Shown piece by piece: positions 25,590-33,150 of a stretch of 64,000 nucleotides of DNA (positions are counted from its first letter, which is position 1; every line of letters begins with the position of its first letter). The stretch is from Actinoplanes cyaneus (GTDB lineage: Bacteria > Actinomycetota > Actinomycetes > Mycobacteriales > Micromonosporaceae), in NCBI RefSeq assembly GCF_016862095.1, contig NZ_BOMH01000004.1:62001-126000 (forward strand). Direction: 5' to 3'. The translations under genes and the position numbers were made by a program. Under the pieces are notes generated by a model. It saw only the letters and a program-made list of their open reading frames with translations, had not been told where the DNA came from and did no database searches.

Positions 25590-25617
25590 CAGGGCGGCCC
25601 CGTGCGGGACCGCCCTG
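25590..25617 (-). terminator. Probable mshC terminator
   Basis: CAGGGCGG (25590-25597) pairs with CCGCCCTG (25610-25617), extended by imperfect ACGAC/GTCGT, 55 nt after the mshC stop. The rest of 25392-25672 has no recognised gene. Confidence 0.6.
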
Positions 25618-25672
25618 TCGTCGTGCGCCCTCGGCGCGTGAGATCTCCGGTGACTGCTCCGCGAACCGGACG

Positions 25673-26911
25673 TCAGAGGCGAATACCGAGAAGGGCGTCG
25701 ACCGTGCGAGCCATCAATGCCGGGGCGTCGGCGTCGTCCCCCGCGCCGGAGAGCGTCGCCTCGGCCCACGCGTCCACGACCGCCAGCGCCGCGGGAGCGT
25801 CCAGATCGTTGGTCAAGGCCTCGCGCACGGCATCGAGCAGGCCGGCGCCGGACGGGCCCGACGGAGCGGCCGCCGCCTCGCGCCACCGGGAAAGGCGCTG
25901 CTCACCGGCCTTACGGACGTCGTCCGTCCACTCCCGGTCGGAACGGTACTGCCCGGAGAGCAGGCCGAGACGGACCGCCATCGGGTCCACGCCGTCGGCC
26001 CGCAGGCGGGACACGAAGACCAGGTTGCCCTTGGACTTCGACATCTTCTCGCCCTGGAGCCCGATCATGCCGGCGTGCACATAGTGCCCAGCGAACGGCG
26101 CGGCGCCGGTCAGCACCTCGGCGTGCGCCGCGGAGCACTCGTGGTGCGGGTAGAGCAGGTCACTGCCACCGCCCTGGACGTCGATCGTGTCGCCGAGCAG
26201 GTTGAGCGCGATGGTGGCGCACTCGATGTGCCAGCCCGGGCGGCCGGGGCCCAGGTCGCCACCGTCCCACACCGGCTCGCCCTCCCGCGCGCCGCGCCAC
26301 AGCAGCGGGTCGAGCGGGTCACGCTTGCCGGCGCGGTCCGGGTCACCGCCGCGCTCCGCGGAGAGCTGGATCATCTCCGGGCGGGACAGGTTCGACTCGT
26401 ACCCCCAGCGGGGTGCTTTGGTGATGTCGAAATACACATCCCCGGTGCCGTCGTCGAGCCGGTACGCCGCGCCCCTGGTGACCAGCTCACGCACGTGCGC
26501 CACGATCGACGGGATCGACTCGACCGCGCCCACGTAGTGCGCCGGGGGGATGATCCGCAGCGCCTCCATGTCCTCCCGGAACAGCGCCGTCTCGCGCATC
26601 GCGAGGACCACCCAGTCCTCACCGTCGCGCTCGGCGCGCTCCAGCAGCGGATCGTCGATGTCGGTCACGTTCTGCACATAGGTGACCGTGCGGCCGGCAT
26701 CCCGCCACAGGCGGTTGACCAGGTCGAACGCGATCATCGTGGCGGCGTGGCCGAGATGGGTGGCGTCGTAGGGGGTGATGCCGCAGACATACATCGTCGC
26801 GGTGTCACCCGGGGTGACCGGCTGCACCGACCGGCGCGCCGAGTCGTAGAGCTTCAGCGTGGGGGCGTCCCCCGGCAGGGTCGGCACGTCATGCCCGGTC
26901 CAAGCGTCCAT
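25673..26911 (-). CDS. mshC: Mycothiol ligase MshC
   Basis: 412-aa ATP-dependent ligase joining L-cysteine to GlcN-Ins in mycothiol synthesis, derived from cysteinyl-tRNA synthetase. Zinc ligands are in [14 protein letters not shown] (Cys, about 43), WHIECATI (about 231) and ECSAAHAEV (His, about 256); the HIGH-like motif is HLGHA near 55, and KMSKSKGN is near 292. The anticodon-binding domain of CysS is absent, as expected. TAGGCT lies 6 nt before the ATG, so transcription is probably leaderless. mshC beside DUF3090 and SCO1664-family genes is the order known from other actinobacteria. Confidence 0.97.
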   Translation of the reverse strand: MDAWTGHDVPTLPGDAPTLKLYDSARRSVQPVTPGDTATMYVCGITPYDATHLGHAATMIAFDLVNRLWRDAGRTVTYVQNVTDIDDPLLERAERDGEDWVVLAMRETALFREDMEALRIIPPAHYVGAVESIPSIVAHVRELVTRGAAYRLDDGTGDVYFDITKAPRWGYESNLSRPEMIQLSAERGGDPDRAGKRDPLDPLLWRGAREGEPVWDGGDLGPGRPGWHIECATIALNLLGDTIDVQGGGSDLLYPHHECSAAHAEVLTGAAPFAGHYVHAGMIGLQGEKMSKSKGNLVFVSRLRADGVDPMAVRLGLLSGQYRSDREWTDDVRKAGEQRLSRWREAAAAPSGPSGAGLLDAVREALTNDLDAPAALAVVDAWAEATLSGAGDDADAPALMARTVDALLGIRL

Positions 26912-26917
26912 GCTCGG

Positions 26918-26923
26918 AGCCTA
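26918..26923 (-). promoter_or_regulatory. -10 box TAGGCT of mshC, leaderless
   Basis: TAGGCT (minus strand) ends 6 nt before the mshC ATG. Confidence 0.55.
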
Positions 26924-27034
26924 TCCAGCACTTGTCACACAGGCTCCGGGGCGTGACCTAAACCTCTGGATCAGCTCGGCGCAACGGTCATCGGGCCGCG
27001 GGCCGGACAAACGGACGAAGCTGGTCGGCACCGC

Positions 27035-27065
27035 TTGACTCTGCCCCTGGGGCAGACCTCAGGCT
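27035..27065 (+). promoter_or_regulatory. MerR-type promoter, no obvious target gene
   Basis: TTGACT (27035-27040), a 19-bp spacer containing the dyad CTGCCCC-T-GGGGCAG, and CAGGCT (27060-27065). The over-long spacer with a central dyad is the signature of MerR-activated promoters. The same geometry recurs at 48947. Downstream (27066-27356) I see only repeats and no convincing gene. Confidence 0.6.
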
Positions 27066-27121
27066 GGTTCCAGCGGCGGGGCAAGGCGGGCCCGGAAGCG
27101 GCGAGGCCGAGGGAAAGCAAG

Positions 27122-27169
27122 GCGGAGGGGGAGGCAGCGCGGAGGGGGAGGCAGCGCGGAGGAGTGAGG
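27122..27169 (+). repeat. 17-bp tandem repeat, GA-rich
   Basis: Units of GCGGAGGGGGAGGCAGC at 27122 and 27139 are identical; a third, diverged unit starts at 27156. Confidence 0.75.
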
Positions 27170-27276
27170 CGGGGCCGGGAGGACAGGCCGGCCGGGAGAA
27201 GACGCGGGCCGGGAAGCAACCGGGCACGAAGCAGCAAACAGGCCCCGGCGGAGTACGCGGGCCGGGCACCACACGG

Positions 27277-27337
27277 GCCGGGAGACAACGTGCGCCGGGA
27301 GACAACGTGCGCCGGGAGACAACGTGCGCCGGGAGAC
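27277..27337 (+). repeat. 17-bp tandem repeat, second type
   Basis: Three identical units of GCCGGGAGACAACGTGC (27277, 27294, 27311) plus a partial fourth, in the intergenic region between mshC and the SCO1664-family gene. Confidence 0.9.
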
Positions 27338-27356
27338 CGGCCAGGAAGGAAGGAGG

Positions 27357-28172
27357 TCAGATGGGCGGCCACGGAATGGCCGGCCAGTCAGTCGGTGGCT
27401 TGGGGAACCGCCCGGCCCGCAACAGCCGCTTCACCCGCAGTCCGACGTGCTGAACCTCGGAGATCGTCAGGTGTTCCCCGAGCGCCTCCCCCAACGCCCC
27501 GCCCAGCCCGGCCCGCACCTCCTCCAGCACGGCGACCGCCTCGTCGGGCAGCGGCCTCCCGGTCCAGCCCCACAGAACCGTGCGCAGCTTGTTCTCCACG
27601 TGGAAGCTGACACCGTGATCGACCCCGTGGATCGAGCCGGTGGCGGGGTAGAGCACGTGGCCGCCCTTGCGGTCGGCGTTGTTGATCACGGCGTCGAAGA
27701 TCGCCAGCCGGGCCAGCCGCGGGTCGTCGGCGTGGGCCAGGGCGAACGCGTCGCCGTCGTCGTCGCGGGCCGCCGCCACCGGGAACCAGCCCTGCGGCAC
27801 GTCGTAGGCCGGGACGAACCCGATCAGCCCCTCGGCCGCCTCCGGCTCGTCGATCCAGAGCTGCAGCGCTCCCGGCCCGAGCGGCCCGTCCCGCAGGATC
27901 GTCGGCGGCACCAGGCCCCACCTGGTCGCGCGCGACACCAGATACGCCGACACCTCCCGGCCGGCAAGCGTCCCGTCCGGGAAGTCCCACAGCGGGCGCT
28001 CGCCGCGCACCGGCTTGTACACACAACGCCGGGTCACCCCGCTCAGGGTGATCTCGGCACGCAGCGTGGTGTTCGAGGCGTCGACCAGGCGACCCTCGAT
28101 CTCGATCTGGCCGCGCCCCAGCAACTCCAGCGCGTCGGCCTCGGCGAGCACCTCGGTCGGCTCGGCTGTCAC
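27357..28172 (-). CDS. SCO1664-family protein (kinase-like fold)
   Basis: 271-aa protein of a conserved actinobacterial family with distant similarity to phosphatidylinositol-kinase/HipA-like folds. Visible motifs: RRCVYKPVRGERPLWDFPDG (the glycine/lysine ATP-site region), LQLWIDEPEAAEG, then AIFDAVINNADRKGGHVL and IHGVDHGVSFH, the HRD/DFG-like catalytic region with NNADRKGGH. GTG 28172 overlaps the stop of the DUF3090 gene (GTGA), so it is coupled; a longer reading to 28241 lies within DUF3090. It is the last gene of the operon starting at 30613. Role uncertain. Confidence 0.93.
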   Translation of the reverse strand: MTAEPTEVLAEADALELLGRGQIEIEGRLVDASNTTLRAEITLSGVTRRCVYKPVRGERPLWDFPDGTLAGREVSAYLVSRATRWGLVPPTILRDGPLGPGALQLWIDEPEAAEGLIGFVPAYDVPQGWFPVAAARDDDGDAFALAHADDPRLARLAIFDAVINNADRKGGHVLYPATGSIHGVDHGVSFHVENKLRTVLWGWTGRPLPDEAVAVLEEVRAGLGGALGEALGEHLTISEVQHVGLRVKRLLRAGRFPKPPTDWPAIPWPPI

Positions 28173-28759
28173 CGGTGGTAGCCGTTGTGCCGGGGGCAGA
28201 GGTGACCGCCCGGGTCGAGCGGCTGACCGCAGAGCGGGCACGGCGGCCGTCCCGCGGCGACCACGCGACGGGCCCGGTCGATGAATGCCCTGGTCGCCTC
28301 GGGGGTCAGCCGGACCCGGAGACGGTCGAGGTCGTCATCCGGCTCCTCGTCGTCGCTCTCGCCCTCGTCGTCGTCCTCGGCGAGCGGGTCACCGGAGATC
28401 TCGACCTCCGCCTCACCGGCCTCGATCGCCTCGATCACGACCGTGGCGGTGTCGACGTCGAAGGCCAGCCCCAGCGTCCCGACCCGGAACTCCTCGTCGA
28501 CCGGCGTGTCCAGCGGCTCGTTGTCGTGCACGGGCAGCAGCGGCACCTCCGGCAGCGTGACACCGAACCGCTTGTTCGCCTCGAGCAGCAACTCCTCGAG
28601 CTTCTCGGCGAGCAGCGACACCTGAACCTTCTCCAGGGCGACGCTGACGACCCGGCCGCCACCGCGTGCCTGGAGGAAGAAAGTCCGGTCCCCGGGCTCG
28701 CCCACCGTCCCGGCGACGAACCGCTCCGGCGGCTCGAAGGCATGCACTTGGTGGGTCAT
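28169..28759 (-). CDS. DUF3090 family protein
   Basis: 196-aa conserved actinobacterial protein: VHAFEPPERFVAGTVGEPGD at the N-terminus, FFLQARGGGRVVSVALEK, a Glu/Asp-rich middle (DEGESDDEEPDDD), and a C-terminal four-Cys zinc knuckle CPLCGQPLDPGGHLC followed by PRHNGY. The zinc ribbon suggests binding to nucleic acid or protein. It sits between the histidine phosphatase gene (109 bp upstream) and the SCO1664-family gene (coupled). ATG 28759 is chosen over 28777 on family similarity. Confidence 0.95.
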   Translation of the reverse strand: MTHQVHAFEPPERFVAGTVGEPGDRTFFLQARGGGRVVSVALEKVQVSLLAEKLEELLLEANKRFGVTLPEVPLLPVHDNEPLDTPVDEEFRVGTLGLAFDVDTATVVIEAIEAGEAEVEISGDPLAEDDDEGESDDEEPDDDLDRLRVRLTPEATRAFIDRARRVVAAGRPPCPLCGQPLDPGGHLCPRHNGYHR

Positions 28760-28868
28760 GGGGCCAACCCTATCCATCCCCGGCCGTCATCGCGCGGCCC
28801 GACGACCCCGGTTCGCCCTGGGCGCAACTGGGTGCACTCATCGCCCATCCGTCGGTCACCCAGGGTCG

Positions 28869-29561
28869 TCAGACGCCGCCTCCGGCACCCCCGCCGACGG
28901 CCGCGTCACTGCTTTCGGCGGGCTTCTCCCCGGCGGACTTCTTCGGTACGAGCGAAGCCAGCTCACCCGTGTCGTTCACGCGCACGAGGAACGGCCGGGT
29001 CGGCGTGTACCGGATCACCGTGATCGATGCTGGATCGGCCACGATCCGCTGGAACTGGTCGAGGTGCAGTCCCATCGCGTCGGCCACGATGGCCTTGATC
29101 ACATCGCCGTGGCTGCACGCCAGCCAGATCGCCTCCGGACCGTGCTCGGCGGTCACCTTCTCGTCCCAGGTACGGATCGTCGCGATCCCGCGCGCCGACA
29201 TCGCCGCCATCGACTCGCCGCCGGGGAACGTGACGGCACTCGGGTGCTGCTGGACGACCGGCCAGAGCGGCTCCTTGGCGAGCTCCTTGAGCGGGCGGCC
29301 CTCCCACTCGCCGTACCCGCACTCGGTCAGCCCCTCGTCGATCACCGGCTCGATCCCGGGCAGCGCCAGCCCGACCGTCTGCCGGCAGCGGATCAGCGGA
29401 CTGGAGACGACCGCGGCCAGCGGGATCCCGGCGAGGCGGCCGGCGACCCCGGCGGCCTGGACGCGCCCGGTGTCGTCGAGCTCGACGGGACGGCGGCCGG
29501 CCAGTTCACCGGTCGCGTTCGCGGTGGTGCGGCCGTGCCGCAGGAGAAGAACGGTCGCCAC
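28869..29561 (-). CDS. Histidine phosphatase family protein (MSMEG_4193-like)
   Basis: 230-aa phosphoglycerate-mutase-fold phosphatase. The catalytic LLLRHGRTTAN motif at residues 5-15 carries the phospho-accepting His; the second His is in LACSHGDVIKA near 150, with Glu in ECGYGEWEGRPL near 85. It ends in a Gly/Ala/Ser tail. GTG 29561 overlaps the stop of the F420 oxidoreductase gene (TAGTG). Family members were annotated as putative phosphomutases; the substrate is unknown. Confidence 0.94.
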   Translation of the reverse strand: MATVLLLRHGRTTANATGELAGRRPVELDDTGRVQAAGVAGRLAGIPLAAVVSSPLIRCRQTVGLALPGIEPVIDEGLTECGYGEWEGRPLKELAKEPLWPVVQQHPSAVTFPGGESMAAMSARGIATIRTWDEKVTAEHGPEAIWLACSHGDVIKAIVADAMGLHLDQFQRIVADPASITVIRYTPTRPFLVRVNDTGELASLVPKKSAGEKPAESSDAAVGGGAGGGV

Positions 29562-30613
29562 TAGCGCGCCACGCCGGACTCGTCGTACGCCTGCGCCACG
29601 ACACGCAGCGTCTCCAGGCCGGACTGCAGGTCGCCGACGTACGGGCTGATCGACAACGTGCCGACGCCCGCCGCGGCGTACTCCTTGATCCGTTTGGTGA
29701 TCCGGGCCTTGTCCCCGATGATCGAGGTGCGCTCGATGAACTCCTGGGGCACCGCCTCGGCGGCCTCGGCGACCTGCTTGTTCAGGTACAGGTCCTGGAC
29801 TTTCTTGGCGGCGTCGGCGTACCCCATCCGTACCGCCAACTGGTTGTAGAAGTTCTGCTCGCGGCTGCCCATGCCGCCGATGTAGAGCGCCGCATACCAC
29901 CGCACGACGTCGGCGCAGGCCGCGACGTCGTCGCCGACCACGACCGGCACGCTCGGGGCGACGTCGAAGCCGGTCAGCCCCTGGCCGTGCTTGGCGCGGC
30001 CGGCCGCGATGTGCCGCAGCTGGTCGTCGGCGGCGTCCGGGGCGAAGAAGATGGCCAGCCAGCCGTCCGCGATCTCGCCGGCGAGCTCCAGGTTCTTCGG
30101 GCCGACCGCGGCCAGGTAGATCGGGATCTCGGTGCGCGGCGGGTGGAAGCCGAGCTTGATCGCCTTGCCTGCGCCGCCGGGCATCGGCAGCTGGTAGTGC
30201 TCGCCGTCGTACTGCACCCGCTCGCGGCGCAGCGCCATCTTGACGATGTCGACATATTCCCTGGTACGAGCGAGCGGCTTGGCGAACTTGACGCCGTGCC
30301 AGCCCTCGGAGACCTGCGGGCCGGAGACGCCGAGCCCGAGCCGGAAGCGGCTGCCGGAGAGCGTGTCCAGCGTCGCCGCGGTCATCGCGGTCATCGCCGG
30401 GGTGCGCGCCGGGATCTGCAGCACCGCGGACCCGACGTCGATCTTCTCCGTCTGGCCGGCGATCCAGGCCAGCATGCTCACCGTGTCCGACCCGTAGGCC
30501 TCGGCGGCCCAGACCACCGAGTATCCGAGCCGGTCGGCCTCCTGGGCCATGGCGAGATGGTCGGCGGGCGTGCTCCACGCCGTTTGATAGCCGAGGCTGA
30601 GTCCGAGCCGCAC
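29561..30613 (-). CDS. LLM-class F420-dependent oxidoreductase
   Basis: 350-aa luciferase-like TIM-barrel flavin/F420 enzyme. LGLSLGYQTAWSTPADHLAMA at the N-terminus, SVVWAAEAYGSDTVS, VLQIPARTPAMTAMTAATLD, FRLGLGVSGPQVSEGWHG and IYLAAVGPKNLELAGEIADG are the conserved barrel strands of the family. GTG 30613 follows a weak AAGGG; the reading from 30685 begins within the probable promoter. It is the first gene of the four-gene operon to 27357, transcribed from a TAGGCT -10 at 30685-30690 with a leader of about 65 nt. Substrate unknown. Confidence 0.94.
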   Translation of the reverse strand: MRLGLSLGYQTAWSTPADHLAMAQEADRLGYSVVWAAEAYGSDTVSMLAWIAGQTEKIDVGSAVLQIPARTPAMTAMTAATLDTLSGSRFRLGLGVSGPQVSEGWHGVKFAKPLARTREYVDIVKMALRRERVQYDGEHYQLPMPGGAGKAIKLGFHPPRTEIPIYLAAVGPKNLELAGEIADGWLAIFFAPDAADDQLRHIAAGRAKHGQGLTGFDVAPSVPVVVGDDVAACADVVRWYAALYIGGMGSREQNFYNQLAVRMGYADAAKKVQDLYLNKQVAEAAEAVPQEFIERTSIIGDKARITKRIKEYAAAGVGTLSISPYVGDLQSGLETLRVVAQAYDESGVAR

Positions 30614-30684
30614 TGCCCTGCCCTTCGCGAGACCGACGTGAACGAGACAAACCTGAAAGACAAGATCTTGGTGGTACGAACGCA

Positions 30685-30690
30685 AGCCTA
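30685..30690 (-). promoter_or_regulatory. -10 box TAGGCT of the F420-phosphatase-DUF3090-SCO1664 operon
   Basis: TAGGCT on the minus strand about 72 nt before the first start codon; unlike most promoters here this one leaves a leader. Confidence 0.4.
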
Positions 30691-30772
30691 CTGATGGGAA
30701 CCCGTCACGTTTCCGTCCGGTAACCGACGCACCCGGTCGAGCCGGAGGATTTCTTTGTCGAGCAGGTCTGAA

Positions 30773-30778
30773 TAAGGT
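30773..30778 (+). promoter_or_regulatory. -10 box TAAGGT, leaderless
   Basis: TAAGGT, 7 nt before the aldo/keto reductase ATG. Confidence 0.5.
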
Positions 30779-30785
30779 TCACTAC

Positions 30786-31781
30786 ATGCACCAGCGACCG
30801 CTCGGCCGAAGCGGGCTAGCGGTCTCGCGGCTCGCGCTCGGCACCATGACCTGGGGACGCGACACCGACCCCGACGACGCGGCCGAGCAGATGAAGCTGT
30901 TCCTCGAGGCGGGCGGCACTCTGATCGACACCGCCGACGTGTACGGCAACGGCGACGCCGAGGCGGTGATCGGTTCCCTTCTCGACCACCTCGTCCCCCG
31001 CGACGAGGTGGTGATCGCCACGAAGGCAGGGCTGACCCCGCACGGCTGGCGGGCCCGCGACGGCTCGCGGGGCAACCTGCTGCGGTCGCTCGACGCGTCG
31101 CTGCGCCGGCTCGGCACCGACTACGTGGATCTGTGGCAGGTGCACGGCTACGACTCCCAGACCCCGTTCGAGGAGACGCTGTCCGCTCTCGATCACGCGG
31201 TGACCAGCGGGAAGGTGCGCTATGTCGGCGTGTCCAACTTCGCGGCGTGGCAGACCGCACGCGCCGCGACCTGGCAGTCGGCGTACCCGAATCGCGCCCC
31301 GATCGTCGCCGCCCAGATGGAGTACTCGCTGCTCGAGCGCGGCATCGAGCGTGAGCTGCTGCCGGCCGCGGCCGCGCTCGGCTTCGGCGTGCTGGCCTGG
31401 TCGCCGCTGGGCCGTGGCGTGCTGACCGGGAAGTACCGCAACGGCCGGCCGCTCGACTCGCGGGCCGCGTCCGAGCACTACGCGCCGTTCGTGCAGACCT
31501 ATCTGGAGCCGCGCAGCTCCAGCATCGTCGAGGCGGTCGTGATCGCGGCCGGCGGCCTCGGCGTGTCACCGCTGGAGGTGGCGCTCGCCTGGGTCCGCGA
31601 CCGTCCCGGCCTGGCCGCGGTGATCCTCGGCGCCCGCACCGCCGGGCAGTTGCAGGGCGCGCTGCGCAGCGAGGATCTGACGTTGCCGGCCGAGATCGCG
31701 TTCGCGTTGGAGGACGTGTCGGCGATCGACGTCGGCTACCCGGAGCGCGAGGGCGCCGGCGACCCCCACGGCATCCTCTGA
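30786..31781 (+). CDS. Aldo/keto reductase
   Basis: 331-aa NADPH-dependent carbonyl reductase of the Tas/YajO/potassium-channel-beta type. N-terminal GRSGLAVSRLALGTMTWG, the catalytic tetrad in DTADVYGNGD (Asp, Tyr), VIATKAG (Lys) and LWQVHGYD (His), the cofactor-binding GVSNFAAWQ, and WSPLGRGVLTGKYR with VILGARTAGQL at the 2'-phosphate site. Divergent from the F420 operon across 172 bp, with its own leaderless promoter. Physiological substrate unknown. Confidence 0.95.
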   Translation: MHQRPLGRSGLAVSRLALGTMTWGRDTDPDDAAEQMKLFLEAGGTLIDTADVYGNGDAEAVIGSLLDHLVPRDEVVIATKAGLTPHGWRARDGSRGNLLRSLDASLRRLGTDYVDLWQVHGYDSQTPFEETLSALDHAVTSGKVRYVGVSNFAAWQTARAATWQSAYPNRAPIVAAQMEYSLLERGIERELLPAAAALGFGVLAWSPLGRGVLTGKYRNGRPLDSRAASEHYAPFVQTYLEPRSSSIVEAVVIAAGGLGVSPLEVALAWVRDRPGLAAVILGARTAGQLQGALRSEDLTLPAEIAFALEDVSAIDVGYPEREGAGDPHGIL

Positions 31782-31885
31782 CCGGACGTCCTCCGCCACC
31801 TCGCGTCCACGTGGCACGTCGCGGCTGAACCTGCCGGGGCCGGCCGGCGTTCATATCGTTGCCTGTCGACGTGAGGAGTTCCGCT

Positions 31886-32044
31886 GTGTCCGTGCCACCC
31901 GCTATCGAGGCGCGACGGCTCGCTCGTGCTGCTGGTCGCCGGCCTCGGAGGCATGCCGGCCAGGGCGGCGACCTGTCCAGTGTTCCGCTCGCGGAGATCA
32001 CGTTCGACGAGCCCGGCACACGTGTGAGCAGTAGGGGCGGATGA
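31886..32044 (+). CDS. Doubtful small ORF in the 31.8-32.2 kb gap
   Basis: 52 codons from GTG 31886, which is preceded by GAGGAG: VSVPPAIEARRLARAAG...LSSVPLAEITFDEPG. The ribosome-binding site is good but codon use is mixed and no family is recognised. It could be a remnant. The rest of 31782-32171 holds nothing I can name. Confidence 0.25.
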   Translation: MSVPPAIEARRLARAAGRRPRRHAGQGGDLSSVPLAEITFDEPGTRVSSRGG

Positions 32045-32171
32045 CCGCCAACCCGGGCATGGCGCGCGCAGTGCTCGACGGACGCTCGAGGACGATCCCC
32101 GGGCCTGAGCCGTCCGGGAATGATCATCAGGAGCCGCTGGTCAACGCTTGTCGAAGGTCCCGGCGGAGAGG

Positions 32172-32177
32172 CATTCT
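32172..32177 (+). promoter_or_regulatory. -10 box CATTCT, leaderless
   Basis: CATTCT, 7 nt before ATG 32185. Confidence 0.45.
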
Positions 32178-32184
32178 GGTCGGC

Positions 32185-32376
32185 ATGGACTACGAATATG
32201 CGCCCCTGCGGTTGCCTTCGAACGTCGATCGCCTGACCGTGGCAGCGCGGCTCGCGATCCAGGCGGAGTTCTCGGGGTGGGAGCTCGCCAGGGTCCAGCT
32301 CTTCGCGGACGGCACCCGCAAGGTGATGCTCCGCCGGCGGATCCAGCCGACCCCCCAGCCCGGCCTCAGTTACTGA
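32185..32376 (+). CDS. DUF5703 family small protein
   Basis: 63-aa protein MDYEYAPLRLPSNVDRLTVA..., with SIQAEFGGWEL-like core (AIQAEFSGWELARVQLF) and GTRKVMLRRR, which is the signature of the small actinobacterial DUF5703 family. A longer reading from 32041 has no ribosome-binding site and no homologous N-terminus. It is followed directly by a strong terminator, so it is a monocistronic unit. No function known; neighbouring M20 peptidase and this gene are also close in other actinobacteria. Confidence 0.88.
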   Translation: MDYEYAPLRLPSNVDRLTVAARLAIQAEFSGWELARVQLFADGTRKVMLRRRIQPTPQPGLSY

Positions 32377-32414
32377 GAAAAGCCCGCCCGGCCTGAGCCG
32401 AGCGGGCTTTTCTC
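32375..32414 (+). terminator. Strong intrinsic terminator
   Basis: GAGAAAAGCCCGC (32375-32387) pairs perfectly with GCGGGCTTTTCTC (32402-32414). The stem ends in A/T tracts so it works in both directions, serving DUF5703 (+) and the 32460-33128 gene (-). Confidence 0.9.
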
Positions 32415-32459
32415 TGTGACCGCGCCCATCACGCATGGCGCCCGGGCGGAGCGAGGCAA

Positions 32460-33128
32460 TCAAGAATGGTTGTGCCCGGCGTGGTCGTCCTCGTCCTCGG
32501 GCAGGAACGGGTGCTCGTCGAGACGTCCGACGAGCTGGTCGCCCTCGGCCGGCGCGAACGGGCCGGAGCCGTCGGCGTCGTCGAACGCCTCGAGGTCCAG
32601 CGGCTCGTCGACCTCGGTCACGGTGAGCAGGCCGTCGAGCGGCTCCAGCTCCGGCACGTCCAGCGACGAGAGCGACCCGTCGCCGGCCTGGAGCAGCTCC
32701 AGCACAGCCTCGCCGACCGATTCGACCGGGCCGACCTCTTCGTCCTCGGGCACGGAGCCGCGCCGGGCGTTCTCCGCGACCTTCAGCAGGGCGGAGACGC
32801 TGGGCACCCGGTAGTCGCGGCGCTGCCGGACCGAGATGACCTGCGGGTACGGGTCACCGGCCCCGGCGTCGCCGGCCTGGTCTGCGAGGAAGCGCTGGTC
32901 CGCCTCGTCCGGGTCGATCGACTCGACGTCCCACGGCGTGACCTCGCCGAAGGCGTCGAGCAGCTTCTCGTCGTACGCGAAGGAGGCGTTGTTGAGATCG
33001 ACGTACGCCTGCCAGACGTCGTCGTCGTCGATGCGCCCCGCGGCAGCCTTCACGGCGGTGAGGTGCGCGCGCGCCGCCTCCACCACCCGCTCGAGGGCGG
33101 CGTCGAGCTCCGCGTTCTGGTCGCTCAT
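32460..33128 (-). CDS. Conserved actinobacterial acidic protein
   Basis: 222-aa very acidic protein (many Asp/Glu; ends DEDDHAGHNHS with a His/Asp tail). A helical N-terminus (ELDAALERVVEAARAHLTAVK) and the conserved WQAYVDLNNASFAYDEKLLDAFGEVTPWDVE segment are recognisable from homologous hypothetical proteins. No membrane segment or catalytic motif. ATG 33128 has AAGGA upstream. It is 22 nt downstream of the M20 peptidase gene on the same strand, hence probably co-transcribed. The His/Asp tail could bind metal, which is an inference. Confidence 0.85.
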   Translation of the reverse strand: MSDQNAELDAALERVVEAARAHLTAVKAAAGRIDDDDVWQAYVDLNNASFAYDEKLLDAFGEVTPWDVESIDPDEADQRFLADQAGDAGAGDPYPQVISVRQRRDYRVPSVSALLKVAENARRGSVPEDEEVGPVESVGEAVLELLQAGDGSLSSLDVPELEPLDGLLTVTEVDEPLDLEAFDDADGSGPFAPAEGDQLVGRLDEHPFLPEDEDDHAGHNHS

Positions 33129-33150
33129 GTTGTTGGGGGTCCTTCCGGAT

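Noticed and set aside
27277-27337. Possible CRISPR array from regularly repeated 17-mers
   Set aside because: The units are directly adjacent without spacers and there are no cas genes.
26971-27372. Overlapping Leu/Pro/Arg-rich minus-strand frames in the 27.0-27.4 kb repeats
   Set aside because: Composition dictated by the tandem repeats, no start signal, and no homology to a family I recognise.
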